Shown here: positions 1-9,787 of the stretch, piece by piece | Layout: the number at the start of each line of letters is the position of its first letter | Position numbering within the stretch: the first letter of the stretch is position 1 | Source: Pseudomonas fluorescens | Lineage (GTDB): Bacteria; Pseudomonadota; Gammaproteobacteria; Pseudomonadales; Pseudomonadaceae | Assembly: GCF_018614775.1 (NCBI RefSeq) | Contig: NZ_JAGGOF010000082.1 | Coordinates: 1-52,740, forward strand | DNA length: 52,740 nt | Reading direction: 5' to 3' | Made by a program: the position numbers and the translations under genes | The notes under the pieces: model-generated | Seen by the model: only the letters and a program-made list of their open reading frames with translations | Told to the model about the DNA's origin: nothing | Databases searched by the model: none

Positions 1-154
1 TATAACACCCAAGCAATCTGTCGACTCGAAAGAGGCCAGATTGCGGTGTGTGAAGACGAAGAGAACCGAAAGTTCGACTGACTCGCAAAACACCAATCTA
101 TCGCATACCCATTTGCTGGCACGTGACCGCAAGGCACGCACCGGCTACCGAATT
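1..154 (+). other. 23S-5S rRNA intergenic spacer
   Basis: This stretch lies immediately upstream of 5S rRNA. Its opening bases match what I recall as following the conserved 3' end of Pseudomonas 23S rRNA, so the 23S gene itself appears to end at or just before the window edge. No tRNA fold or reading frame is visible. The assignment rests on position and remembered similarity, so the exact 23S boundary is uncertain. Confidence 0.75.
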
Positions 155-271
155 TCTTGACGACCATAGAGCATTGGAACCACCTGATCCCATCCCGAAC
201 TCAGCAGTGAAACGATGCATCGCCGATGGTAGTGTGGGGTTTCCCCATGTGAGAGTAGGTCATCGTCAAGA
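155..271 (+). rRNA. 5S ribosomal RNA
   Basis: This is the 5S rRNA of the large ribosomal subunit. The terminal helix is visible as TCTTGACGA at 155-163 pairing with TCGTCAAGA at 263-271. The interior carries the conserved Pseudomonas 5S segments GAACCACCTGATCCC, CCGAACTCAG, TGAAACG and GAGAGTAGG. The length of about 117 nt fits the family. It is the last gene of an rrn operon whose 23S lies off the left edge, and it is followed by an intrinsic terminator. The ends could be off by one or two bases. Confidence 0.97.
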
Positions 272-281
272 TTAAATTCCG

Positions 282-317
282 AAACCCCTATCTGCTGATG
301 CAGGTAGGGGTTTTGTT
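282..317 (+). terminator. rho-independent terminator of the rRNA operon
   Basis: A long hairpin (AAACCCCTATCTGC, loop TGAT, GCAGGTAGGGGTTT, one G-U wobble) is followed by a T-rich run. It begins 11 bases after 5S and ends the rrn transcript before recC. Confidence 0.9.
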
Positions 318-426
318 TTGCCCGCAGGAAAGTTCTTACACCACACCCGGAAAGCTCCCGGCTGTCACAGCCCCCCGACAATGCTAAGGTTCTGCCCTAG
401 CTTTTGCATTTTCAAGGATGCCTTTC

Positions 427-3400
427 ATGCCGGACGCAACGTCCCTTAGCCCAGCTTTCATGGTGGTTCACGGGAATCGCCTTGATGAACTGCGCAGCCT
501 GGTAATCAGCCTGATGCGGCGCTATCCACTGGCGCCACTTGAAAATGAAATCGCCCTGGTACAAAGCAACGGTATTGCCCAGTGGCTCAAGCTGGCACTG
601 GCTGAAGACCCGGAAGACGACGATACCGGCGGCTGCGGTATTGCAGCGGCCATCGGTGTGCAGTTGCCCGGCAGCTTCATGTGGCAGCTCTATCGAACCG
701 TCCTGGGACGTGACCAGATCCCGGCCAAGTCCCTGCTCGACAAGTCCCCGCTGACCTGGCGCCTGATGCGTCTCCTGCCGCAGTTGATCGAGCAGTCACA
801 TTTCGAACCCCTTCGCCGCTTTCTCACCCACGACACCGACCTGCGCAAGCGCTATCAGCTGTCCGAGCGCCTGGCCGACCTGTTCGACCAATACCAGGTG
901 TACCGGGCTGACTGGCTTGAAGATTGGGCTGACGGCCGACACCAGACAAGAACTGTCCGGGGCGAAATCAAACCGCTCGCGCCGGCCAATTGTTGGCAAG
1001 CGGAACTCTGGCGAGCCTTGTTACTGGATGTGGGGGAGGAAGGCATGGCACAGAGCCGTGCTGGCGTTCACCAGCGGTACATCGAGCGCATCAACAGCCT
1101 GGAAGTCGCGCCGAAAGGTCTACCTGCCCGTGTCATCGTCTTCGGTATCTCTTCGTTGCCCGCCCAGGCCCTCGAGGCGTTAGCCGGTCTGTCCAGGTTC
1201 AGCCAGGTTCTGCTGTGCGTCCATAACCCGTGCCGCCATCACTGGGCGGATATCGTCGCCGACAAGGACTTGCTGCGTCACCAATACAAGCGCCAGGCAC
1301 GCAAGAGTGGCATGCCCATGGCCCTGGATCCGCAAACCTTGCATCAGCATGCCCATCCGCTCTTGGCGGCCTGGGGTAAACAGGGGCGCGACTACATCAA
1401 CCTGCTCGACAGCTACGACGATCCCAACAGCTATCGTTCGGTATTTCGCGATGGGCGCATCGACCTGTTCAGTGACGGGAATCCCACGACCCTGCTTGGC
1501 CAGTTGCAGGATGACATTCTGGAGCTGCGTCCACTCAACGAAACCCGCGAGCATTGGCCTCCCGTCGATACAACGCGGGACGGCTCGATCCGCTTCCATG
1601 TTGCCCACAGTGCTCAACGTGAAGTCGAGATTCTCCATGATCAATTGCTGGCTCACTTCAGTGCGGATCCGACCCTGCGTCCTCGGGACATCATTGTCAT
1701 GGTCCCTGACATCGACAGCTACGCACCGCATATTCGCGCGGTGTTTGGCCAGCTCGATCGAACGGATCCTCGCTTCATTCCGTTCACGCTGACCGATCAG
1801 GGGCAGCGGGGACGTGACCCGCTGCTGATCGCGGTCGAACATTTGCTCAAGCTGCCTGACAGTCGCTTCCCCGTCAGTGAAATCCTCGATTTGCTGGACG
1901 TCCCGGCGTTGCGGGAGCGGTTCGGTATTGATGAGGCCGACCTGCCAACGCTGCACCGTTGGATCGAGGGGGCTGGCATCCGTTGGGGGATGAACGCCGA
2001 GCATCGCGCCGGACTGGGGTTGCCTGCGGAGCTTGAACAGAACAGTTGGCGGTTCGGTCTGCGTCGCATGTTGCTGGGGTATGCCGTCGGCAGGTCGGAA
2101 GCTTACGAGGGCATCGAACCCTATGATGAAATCGGCGGCCTGGATGCGGCGTTGATCGGTCCCCTGGTCGCTTTGCTGGACGCCCTGGAGGTCGCCCATG
2201 AGGCGCTTACCCAACCAGCCTCACCACCGGAGTGGGGTTCGCGCCTGCACGACCTCATGCAATTGTTTTTCCAGGCGAGCAACGAGCATGACGACTACTT
2301 GCTGGCCCAACTTGAAGACCTGCGTGAAACCTGGCTCGAAACCTGTGAGTCGGTCGGCCTGCAGGATGCACTGCCGCTGACGGTTGTGCGTGAAGCCTGG
2401 CTGGCAGGACTGGATCAAGGTCGGCTGTCCCAGCGCTTCCTGGCCGGCGCGGTCAACTTCTGTACCCTGATGCCGATGCGCGCGATTCCCTTCAAGCTGG
2501 TCTGCCTGTTGGGGATGAATGACGGGGATTACCCACGCGCCCAGCCACCCTTGGATTTCGATCTCATGGGCAGCGACTATCGCCCGGGTGATCGCTCCCG
2601 GCGTGAGGATGATCGTTACCTGCTGTTGGAGGCGCTGCTTTCCGCCCGGGAAAAACTGTATGTCAGTTGGGTGGGCCGCAGTATCCGCGACAACAGTGAG
2701 CGGCCCGCATCCGTACTGATCGGCCAGCTGCGCGATCACCTCGCCAGCGGCTGGCAGTTGGCAGATAGCAGTAAGGAGCTCCTTGGGGCCCTGACCCAGG
2801 AACACCCCCTACAACCGTTCAGTGCTCGCTATTTTCATCAAGGCGAAGAGCTGTTCAGTTACGCCCGCGAATGGCGCCGGCTACACGATGCCCACGATCA
2901 CACCGACACGCTCCAGGTATTGGAACCCTACATCCAGGAGGAACCCCTGGGGCTTGCTCAGTTGCAGGATTTCTTGCGCAATCCGGTTCGCCACTTCTTC
3001 AGCCAACGGCTGAAAGTATTCTTCGAGGCCATCGAAGCGCCGCTGGCCAATGATGAACCCTTCGTGCTCGATGCGCTGCAACGCTACAGCCTGAGCGACA
3101 GCTTGCTGGAGGCCGCCCTGGTTCGCCTGGACCAGGCGGATCTTGCCCTGAGCGCCCACGCCAAGCGACTCCAGAACAGTGGCTTGTTACCCATGGCCGG
3201 TTTCGGTGAGCACATGCAGCGTGAGCTGATCGAGCCCTTGCCGGATCTGCTCCAGCGTTACCAGCAACTTCTATCCCTATGGCCCACGCCGGTGACCAGC
3301 GCTGTTCCCGTCAGCGTGCAGTTGCAGGGTGTGAGCGTCGAAGGCTGGCTCAGTGGCCTGCACCAGCGGGCCGATGGGGCGGTTCTCGCGATCACCGCGA

Positions 3401-3879
3401 TACCCAACAGCATCGGCTCCGCCAAGACGCGTAAATGGCACCGTTTGATACGCCCGTGGGTCAACCATCTGGTCGCCTGTGCCAATGGCCTGTCGTTGAC
3501 GACAGCATTGGTGGCCAGTGATGACAGCTTGCTGTTGGCACCTTTCGAAGAGCCTGTGGCACAAAGGCTGTTGGGGGATCTGCTGCAGGCTTGGCAGGCC
3601 GGTATGCGCCAGCCGCTACCGATCGCGGTGAAGGCGGCCTTCGCCTGGCTTGGCCAGAGTGATCCGGTCAAGGCCCAAGCGGCTGCTCGAAAAGCCTACG
3701 AAGGCGATGGGCAAACCTCTGAAGGCGAGCGTCGGGAAAGTCCGGCCTTGGCTCGACAGTTCGCTGATTTCGACGCGCTGATGGCTGACGAAACATTTCC
3801 CGATTGGTGCGATGCACTATATCGACCGTTGCTTGAGGCCCCATGGCAGTCATCGGCCGGCGAGGAGGCCCGTTCATGA
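427..3879 (+). CDS. recC: RecBCD exonuclease V gamma subunit RecC
   Basis: RecC is the non-catalytic scaffold of the cytoplasmic RecBCD helicase-nuclease. It holds the DNA fork and recognises Chi during double-strand break repair. The 1150-residue protein opens with a helicase-like N-terminus (MVVHGNRLDELR, ENEIALVQSNGIAQWLKLAL) typical of RecC, has the family's usual length (about 1100-1150 aa), and keeps RecC-type segments such as LLGMNDGDYPR and a DFLRNPVRHFF region. I chose the start at 427 because AAGGA at 414-418 is spaced 8 bases from it; an in-frame ATG at 418 lies inside that ribosome-binding site. The stop overlaps the recB start (ATGA), so the two are probably translationally coupled. 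The gene starts about 110 bp after the rrn terminator. Confidence 0.96.
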   Translation: MPDATSLSPAFMVVHGNRLDELRSLVISLMRRYPLAPLENEIALVQSNGIAQWLKLALAEDPEDDDTGGCGIAAAIGVQLPGSFMWQLYRTVLGRDQIPAKSLLDKSPLTWRLMRLLPQLIEQSHFEPLRRFLTHDTDLRKRYQLSERLADLFDQYQVYRADWLEDWADGRHQTRTVRGEIKPLAPANCWQAELWRALLLDVGEEGMAQSRAGVHQRYIERINSLEVAPKGLPARVIVFGISSLPAQALEALAGLSRFSQVLLCVHNPCRHHWADIVADKDLLRHQYKRQARKSGMPMALDPQTLHQHAHPLLAAWGKQGRDYINLLDSYDDPNSYRSVFRDGRIDLFSDGNPTTLLGQLQDDILELRPLNETREHWPPVDTTRDGSIRFHVAHSAQREVEILHDQLLAHFSADPTLRPRDIIVMVPDIDSYAPHIRAVFGQLDRTDPRFIPFTLTDQGQRGRDPLLIAVEHLLKLPDSRFPVSEILDLLDVPALRERFGIDEADLPTLHRWIEGAGIRWGMNAEHRAGLGLPAELEQNSWRFGLRRMLLGYAVGRSEAYEGIEPYDEIGGLDAALIGPLVALLDALEVAHEALTQPASPPEWGSRLHDLMQLFFQASNEHDDYLLAQLEDLRETWLETCESVGLQDALPLTVVREAWLAGLDQGRLSQRFLAGAVNFCTLMPMRAIPFKLVCLLGMNDGDYPRAQPPLDFDLMGSDYRPGDRSRREDDRYLLLEALLSAREKLYVSWVGRSIRDNSERPASVLIGQLRDHLASGWQLADSSKELLGALTQEHPLQPFSARYFHQGEELFSYAREWRRLHDAHDHTDTLQVLEPYIQEEPLGLAQLQDFLRNPVRHFFSQRLKVFFEAIEAPLANDEPFVLDALQRYSLSDSLLEAALVRLDQADLALSAHAKRLQNSGLLPMAGFGEHMQRELIEPLPDLLQRYQQLLSLWPTPVTSAVPVSVQLQGVSVEGWLSGLHQRADGAVLAITAIPNSIGSAKTRKWHRLIRPWVNHLVACANGLSLTTALVASDDSLLLAPFEEPVAQRLLGDLLQAWQAGMRQPLPIAVKAAFAWLGQSDPVKAQAAARKAYEGDGQTSEGERRESPALARQFADFDALMADETFPDWCDALYRPLLEAPWQSSAGEEARS

Positions 3880-6800
3880 GTCGGCAAAAACCCCTGGCAC
3901 TGGCGTTCCCGCTACATGGCAGCCAATTGATCGAAGCCAGCGCCGGTACCGGCAAGACCTTTACCATTTCGGCGCTGTACCTGCGCCTGGTGCTTGGACA
4001 TGGCGGCGCGGTGTCGGGGTTTGGCCGCGAATTGCTGCCACCGCAAATCCTGGTGGTGACCTTTACCGACGCGGCCACCAAAGAGCTGCGTGAACGTATT
4101 CGAACCCGCCTCGCCGAAGCCGCGCGATTCTTTCGTAACGAGATCCCGGCCCCGGATTCGCTGATTGCTCAATTGCGCGATGAGTTCGGCCCCGAGCAAT
4201 GGCCCGGCTGCGCGAACCGGTTGGACATTGCCGCGCAGTGGATGGACGAAGCGGCCGTCTCGACCATCCATAGCTGGTGTCAGCGGATGTTGCGTGAGCA
4301 CGCGTTCGACAGCGGCAGCCTGTTTACCCAGACCCTGGAAACCGATCACAGCGAACTGCTCGGTGAGGTCCTGCGCGACTATTGGCGGTTGTTCTGCTAC
4401 TCGATGCAGGGCGATGCGTTGAGCTGGGTGCGTACCCATTGGGGCGGCCCGGCTGCGCTGTTGCCACGAGTCAAAGGGCTGTTTTCCAGCGGGCGTGACA
4501 GCGGCGAAGGAATCGAACCGGCCGAACTCATCGCGGCGTCCTTGCAGGAGCGCAGCGCCGCCCTGCTCGATCTCAAGGCCCCCTGGCGGCAATGGGCCGT
4601 TGAGCTGCTGGAGATTTGCCAGCAGGGTATCGCCAGCAAGAGCGTCGACGGGCGCAAGATGCAGGCGCGTTATTTCGAACCCTGGTTTCAGAAGATCACG
4701 GCCTGGGTGGATGACGAAAACCTCGAACTGTTGGACATCGGCACCGGATTCACTCGGCTGACGCCCGAGGGCATGGCCGAAGCCTGGAAGGGCGAGGTGC
4801 CCAACCATCCCGGGCTGGATGCCATGGCCGGCCTCAAGGCCAGCCTGGAGGCATTACCCACGCCCGATGCCGCCGTGCTGCAACACGCTGCGCAATGGGT
4901 CGGCGCGCGCTTCGAGGCCGAGAAGCGTCGGCGCGCAGAGATGGGCTTCGATGACATGCTGCTGCGTCTGGACGCAGCGCTGCAGGCCGATGGTGGAGAA
5001 CGTCTGGCGAGCCTGATCCGCGAGCAGTTTCCGGTGGCGCTGATCGATGAGTTCCAGGACACGGATCCGGTTCAATACCGGATCTTCGAGAGCATCTACC
5101 GCATCGAAGACAATAATCCTGACACCGGGCTGTTCCTGATCGGCGATCCAAAGCAGGCGATTTATGCCTTTCGTGGTGCCGACATCTACACCTACCTGCG
5201 CGCGCGCGCGGCCACTACCGGCCGGCTGCACACTTTGGGAACGAACTTCCGCTCCAGCCATGCCATGGTTGGCGCGGTCAACCACATTTTTCAGAACGCC
5301 GAATCCCGTCAGGCGGGCCGCGGGGCGTTTCTGTTCCGTGAGCCGTCGGGCAAGAATCCGGTGCCGTTCCTGGCCGTTGGGTCCCAAGGTCGCAAGGAAA
5401 CCTTGCAGGTCGCAGGGCAGGCCGTCACGGCGTTAAACATATGGCACCTGCCTTCGGAGCAGCCACTCTCCGGCGCGGTGTATAGGCAATACATGGCCGC
5501 CGCCTGCGCCAGTCAGATCACCACGTTGCTCAATGGCGGCCAGGCGGGACGCGACGGCTTTACGGTCGAAGGGGAAACACTCCGGGGACTGCGCCCGGCG
5601 GATATCGCCATCCTGGTGCGCGATGGCAAGGAAGCGCAGGCCGTGCGAGACCAGCTGTCTGCCCGAGGCGTGCGCAGCGTTTATTTGTCCGACAAGGATT
5701 CGGTCTTCGCCTCGCAGGAAGCGCGAGACTTGCTGGCCTGGCTCAGGGCTTGCGCCGAGCCGGATGTCGAGCGACCGCTGCGCGCAGCACTGGCCAGCAT
5801 CACGTTGGACTTGCCGTTGACGGAGCTGGAACGCCTCAACCAGGACGAGTTGGCGTGGGAAGCCCGGGTCATGCAATTCCGTGGCTATCGCACCGTCTGG
5901 CGCACCCAGGGGGTGCTGCCCATGTTGCGGCGCCTGCTGCATGATTTCGAATTGCCCCAGGCGCTGATGGCGCGCAACGACGGCGAGCGGGTCCTGACCA
6001 ACCTGCTGCATCTTTGCGAATTGTTGCAGCAGGCTGCCGGTGAGCTGGATGGCGAACAGGCGCTGATTCGGCATTTGTCCGAACACCTGACGTTGTCCGG
6101 GCAGGCGGGGGAGGAGCAGATCCTGCGGCTGGAAAGCGATGAGCAATTGGTCAAGGTCGTTACGATCCACAAGTCCAAGGGGCTTGAGTACCCACTGGTC
6201 TTCCTGCCTTTCATCTGCTCGACGAAACCGGTGGATGGCAGTCGATTGCCGTTGCATTACCACGACGACGCCGGCAGGGCGCAGATCAGTCTCCAGCCAA
6301 CCCCCGAGTTGATTGCCAAGGCTGACGACGAGCGTCTGGCCGAGGACCTGCGGCTGCTCTACGTGGCGCTTACCCGCGCGCAGCACGCCTGCTGGCTCGG
6401 TGTCGCGGATCTCAAGCGCGGCAGCAACAATCGCTCGATCCTGCACCTCTCCGCGCTGGGGTATCTGTTGGACGGTGGTGCACCGTTAACCGAATCGGTA
6501 GCGCTGAGACGCTGGCTGGAGGACCTGCAACAAGGTAGCGTCGCGGTGAGTTGCCAGGAAGTGCCCGAGGCCACCGACGAGCGCTATCGCCCACCCCGCA
6601 ACGATGCGGTATTGCTCGATCCCCTGGTTCCCCTGCGCAAAGCCAGCGAAAACTGGTGGATTGCATCCTATAGCGCGTTGCGCATCGGAGAGGTCCTGAG
6701 CGAAGGCAGCGATGCCGCGCCAGAGAATCCGCAGGCGCAGAAACTGTTCGACGATGAGCGACTGGACCCGGACGCGCCCAGGGAAGTTATCGCTGGAGGC

Positions 6801-7565
6801 GGGGATATCCACCGTTTCCCCCGTGGCCCAAATCCTGGCACTTTTCTTCATGGCCTTTTGGAGTGGGCAGCAGGGGAAGGCTTTTCCTCCGCTCCGGAGG
6901 TTGTCGAGGATGCGGTTGCCCGACGCTGCAATCGCCGAGGCTGGACCGGCTGGATCATTACGCTGAGTGATTGGCTGCAACACTTGGTCAGAATACCTTT
7001 GCGGGTCGGTCACGAGCAGGCGCCGGTGGTGCTCGAGCAACTGACCCAATTCCAGGTCGAAATGGAATTCTGGTTCGCCAGTCACAAAGTCGATGTGCAA
7101 AAGCTCGACCAGCTGGTTTGTCGATTTACCCATGGCGGTGTCGCTCGCGTCGCGGCTGAGCCGGTGTTGCTCAACGGTATGTTCAAGGGCTTCATCGATC
7201 TGACCTTCGAGCATGACGGTCGGTACTACGTTGCCGACTACAAGTCCAACTGGCTGGGTGTCGATGACATGGCCTACACCCCGCAGGCCATGGAACAGTC
7301 GATCCTGGATAGCCGCTACGACCTGCAATACGTGTTGTACCTGTTGGCCCTGCATCGCCAGCTCAAGGCGCGACTACCTGATTATGACTATGACCGGCAC
7401 GTCGGCGGCGCGCTGTACCTGTTTCTTCGCGGTACCCGTTCCACCAGCCAGGGCGTGTATTTCACCAAGCCCCCACGGGAATTGATCGAGCAACTCGACC
7501 GGCTGTTCCAGGGGGCTCCCGAACCCAAGGCCGAACCGGCGTGGGTACAGGGAGAACTGCTATGA
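3876..7565 (+). CDS. recB: RecBCD exonuclease V beta subunit RecB
   Basis: RecB is the 3'-5' SF1A helicase and the sole nuclease subunit of RecBCD. The 1229-residue protein has the Walker A motif EASAGTGKT at residues 20-28, the helicase motif LIDEFQDTDPVQYRIF, the motif TIHKSKGLEYPLVFLPF, and LLYVALTRAQ. Its C-terminal PD-(D/E)XK nuclease is intact: D1108 (GFIDL), D1121 and K1123 (ADYKSN), with the same spacing as the E. coli catalytic triad. The start at 3876 overlaps the recC stop and has GAGGAGG at 3862-3868 with good spacing; the longer reading from 3843 has no such site. It is followed by recD with another ATGA overlap. Confidence 0.97.
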   Translation: MSRQKPLALAFPLHGSQLIEASAGTGKTFTISALYLRLVLGHGGAVSGFGRELLPPQILVVTFTDAATKELRERIRTRLAEAARFFRNEIPAPDSLIAQLRDEFGPEQWPGCANRLDIAAQWMDEAAVSTIHSWCQRMLREHAFDSGSLFTQTLETDHSELLGEVLRDYWRLFCYSMQGDALSWVRTHWGGPAALLPRVKGLFSSGRDSGEGIEPAELIAASLQERSAALLDLKAPWRQWAVELLEICQQGIASKSVDGRKMQARYFEPWFQKITAWVDDENLELLDIGTGFTRLTPEGMAEAWKGEVPNHPGLDAMAGLKASLEALPTPDAAVLQHAAQWVGARFEAEKRRRAEMGFDDMLLRLDAALQADGGERLASLIREQFPVALIDEFQDTDPVQYRIFESIYRIEDNNPDTGLFLIGDPKQAIYAFRGADIYTYLRARAATTGRLHTLGTNFRSSHAMVGAVNHIFQNAESRQAGRGAFLFREPSGKNPVPFLAVGSQGRKETLQVAGQAVTALNIWHLPSEQPLSGAVYRQYMAAACASQITTLLNGGQAGRDGFTVEGETLRGLRPADIAILVRDGKEAQAVRDQLSARGVRSVYLSDKDSVFASQEARDLLAWLRACAEPDVERPLRAALASITLDLPLTELERLNQDELAWEARVMQFRGYRTVWRTQGVLPMLRRLLHDFELPQALMARNDGERVLTNLLHLCELLQQAAGELDGEQALIRHLSEHLTLSGQAGEEQILRLESDEQLVKVVTIHKSKGLEYPLVFLPFICSTKPVDGSRLPLHYHDDAGRAQISLQPTPELIAKADDERLAEDLRLLYVALTRAQHACWLGVADLKRGSNNRSILHLSALGYLLDGGAPLTESVALRRWLEDLQQGSVAVSCQEVPEATDERYRPPRNDAVLLDPLVPLRKASENWWIASYSALRIGEVLSEGSDAAPENPQAQKLFDDERLDPDAPREVIAGGGDIHRFPRGPNPGTFLHGLLEWAAGEGFSSAPEVVEDAVARRCNRRGWTGWIITLSDWLQHLVRIPLRVGHEQAPVVLEQLTQFQVEMEFWFASHKVDVQKLDQLVCRFTHGGVARVAAEPVLLNGMFKGFIDLTFEHDGRYYVADYKSNWLGVDDMAYTPQAMEQSILDSRYDLQYVLYLLALHRQLKARLPDYDYDRHVGGALYLFLRGTRSTSQGVYFTKPPRELIEQLDRLFQGAPEPKAEPAWVQGELL

Positions 7566-9652
7566 GTCGTTCATTTGCCGATCTGCTGCCCGGGCCGCCC
7601 GACGCCGAGAGCCTGGTGGACCTGGCACCCTTGAGCCGCGTGGATGATTTGCTGTCGTTGCTGACGCGCTGGGTCGAGCGTGGTTGGCTACGCGCCCTGG
7701 ACAAGGCGTTTGTTGCGTTCCTCCATGAACTCGCGCCCGACGATGACCCGCTGGTCCTGCTCGCTGCGGCGCTCACCAGCCATCAGTTGGGTCACGGGCA
7801 TGTCTGCCTGGACCTGTTCGAAACCCTCAAGGAACCGGACTTCGCCCTGTCGCTGCCTCCCGAGGGGGATTTGCAGGCAGGCGTGTTGCCGTCCCACATC
7901 TTCGGCGCTCTGGACGGTGCCCATTGGTGCAAGGTCCTCGCAACGAGCCGTCTGGTGGCGCTGGCGGTTGATGGCAGCGAGGAGGCCCGGCAGCGTCCGC
8001 TGGTGTTGTCCGGCAAACGGCTTTATCTACGCCGTTACTGGGATTATGAGCGACGCATCGACGAGGCATTGCGCCAACGACTGGCCGAACCGGGTGCCGC
8101 GCCCGGCGACCTGCGCGAGCGACTGGACGGACTGTTCGGACCGGCCAGCGCCACAGGGCCGATCGATTGGCAGAAACTGGCCTGCGCCCTGGCGACCCGA
8201 GGCGCCTTCAGCATCGTCACCGGTGGTCCCGGCACCGGCAAGACCACCACGGTCGTGCGCCTGCTGGCCTTGCTGCAAGCCCCGGCCGTCGAGGCCGGGA
8301 AACCTCTGCGGATTCGCCTGGCGGCGCCCACCGGCAAGGCAGCTGCGCGCCTGACCGAGTCGATCAGCCAGCAAGTCCGCACCCTGGATGTGGACGATGC
8401 TGTGCGCGAACGTATTCCCAGCGATGTGACGACCGTCCACCGTTTGCTGGGCAGTCGACCCGGTACCCGGCATTTTCGGCACCATGGCGGCAATCGGTTG
8501 CCGCTGGACGTGCTGGTGGTCGATGAAGCCTCCATGATCGATCTGGAGATGATGGCCAATTTGCTGGATGCGTTGCCGTCTCATGCAAAGCTGATATTGC
8601 TGGGCGACAAGGACCAATTGGCCTCCGTCGAGGCCGGTGCGGTGCTGGGGGATTTGTGTCGAGACGCCGAGGAGGGCTGGTATGACGCCCAGACCCAAGC
8701 CTGGCTTGAGTCGGTCAGTGACGAACACCTCACGGCCGGTGATCTGAAACAGGACCTCGACGGCACTCATCCCCTGGCGCAGCAAGTGGTCATGCTCAGG
8801 CATTCGCGGCGCTTCGGCGAAGGCAGCGGGATCGGGCAGTTGGCGCGCTCGGTCAACCAGCAACAGCCGGAAAAGGCCCGTCAATTGCTGGCGGGCGGTC
8901 ACTATGCCGACCTGTTTTCCCTGGCGTTAACGGGTGAACACGATGGGCAGCTCGAGCGTTTGTTACTTGAGGGTCACCCTGGCGGGCCGCAGGGATATCA
9001 GCATTATCTGAACGTGTTGCGGGAGCAACGCCCGGCCATTTCTCGCCCGCTGGAAGACAGCTGCTGGGCCGACTGGGCGCGGCACGTCCTGTCGGCATTC
9101 GACGCATTCCAATTGCTCTGTGCCGTGCGCAAGGGCCCATGGGGCGTAGAAGGGCTGAACCAGCGGATCACCGCCGCACTGCTCAAAGCCCGTCTCATCG
9201 ACAGCGATCACCAGTGGTACGAAGGGCGCCCGGTGCTGATGACCCGTAACGACTACGGCTTGGGTTTGATGAACGGTGATATCGGGATTGCCCTCAAGTT
9301 GCCCGAGCGTACCGGGCCTGACGCCGCCAGGCAGGTTTTGCGGGTGGCCTTCCCGCGTAACGACGGCGAAGGTGGTGTGCGTTTCGTTCTGCCCAGTCGG
9401 CTGAATGATGTGGAAACCGTGTACGCCATGACCGTGCACAAGTCCCAAGGCTCGGAGTTCACTCACACTGCATTGATTCTGCCGGACGCGCTTAATCCGG
9501 TGTTGACCAAGGAGCTGGTGTACACCGCCATTACCCGGGGCAAGCAATGGTTCAGCCTGATCGAGCCCCGTGCGGGGGTATTCGAGGAGGCAGTAACGCG
9601 CAAGGTCAAGCGCCTGAGCGGTTTGATGCTGGAGCTGGAGGGTGGGACCTGA
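7562..9652 (+). CDS. recD: RecBCD exonuclease V alpha subunit RecD
   Basis: RecD is the 5'-3' SF1B helicase and the third subunit of RecBCD. It speeds unwinding and is needed for exonuclease activity. The 696-residue protein has the Walker A motif GGPGTGKT at residues 221-228, the motif II region VLVVDEASMIDLEMM, LLGDKDQLASVEAGAVLGDL, and the C-terminal motifs YAMTVHKSQGSEF and LVYTAITRGKQ. The start at 7562 overlaps the recB stop and follows AGGGAGA at 7549-7555. It ends the recC-recB-recD operon, and no hairpin terminator is evident in the 135 bp before yfiR. The family is typically 600-700 aa, so the gene is complete. Confidence 0.97.
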   Translation: MSRSFADLLPGPPDAESLVDLAPLSRVDDLLSLLTRWVERGWLRALDKAFVAFLHELAPDDDPLVLLAAALTSHQLGHGHVCLDLFETLKEPDFALSLPPEGDLQAGVLPSHIFGALDGAHWCKVLATSRLVALAVDGSEEARQRPLVLSGKRLYLRRYWDYERRIDEALRQRLAEPGAAPGDLRERLDGLFGPASATGPIDWQKLACALATRGAFSIVTGGPGTGKTTTVVRLLALLQAPAVEAGKPLRIRLAAPTGKAAARLTESISQQVRTLDVDDAVRERIPSDVTTVHRLLGSRPGTRHFRHHGGNRLPLDVLVVDEASMIDLEMMANLLDALPSHAKLILLGDKDQLASVEAGAVLGDLCRDAEEGWYDAQTQAWLESVSDEHLTAGDLKQDLDGTHPLAQQVVMLRHSRRFGEGSGIGQLARSVNQQQPEKARQLLAGGHYADLFSLALTGEHDGQLERLLLEGHPGGPQGYQHYLNVLREQRPAISRPLEDSCWADWARHVLSAFDAFQLLCAVRKGPWGVEGLNQRITAALLKARLIDSDHQWYEGRPVLMTRNDYGLGLMNGDIGIALKLPERTGPDAARQVLRVAFPRNDGEGGVRFVLPSRLNDVETVYAMTVHKSQGSEFTHTALILPDALNPVLTKELVYTAITRGKQWFSLIEPRAGVFEEAVTRKVKRLSGLMLELEGGT

Positions 9653-9686
9653 TGACCTGCTGCTCTTAGGAGGGCCCTGACCCGAC

Positions 9687-9715
9687 TTGACAATTTTCTG
9701 TCAGGATATCTGTAG
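9687..9715 (+). promoter_or_regulatory. possible sigma-70 promoter upstream of yfiR
   Basis: A perfect -35 hexamer TTGACA lies at 9687-9692, 73 bp downstream of... the recD stop region and about 95 bp before yfiR. The -10 at the expected spacing (around 9710-9715) is poor. Some promoter is expected in this gap because yfiR starts a new functional unit, but this assignment is weak. Confidence 0.3.
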
Positions 9716-9787
9716 GGAACGCTTTATCGCTGGCTTTTTGGCACTGTGCTATGGTTCCGACACTTATTGTATTGATAGAGACTTGCC

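Noticed and set aside
145..381. 78-codon minus-strand frame over the 5S rRNA region
   Set aside because: It lies on the complement of 5S rRNA and its terminator; no ribosome-binding site and no family resemblance.
1180..2214. 344-codon minus-strand frame inside recC
   Set aside because: Antisense shadow typical of GC-rich coding DNA; the sense strand encodes a clearly recognisable RecC.
8505..8523. Chi-like GCTGGTGG octamers in recD and elsewhere
   Set aside because: The octamer occurs by chance and codon bias in high-GC genes; single copies carry no annotation value without genome-wide statistics.
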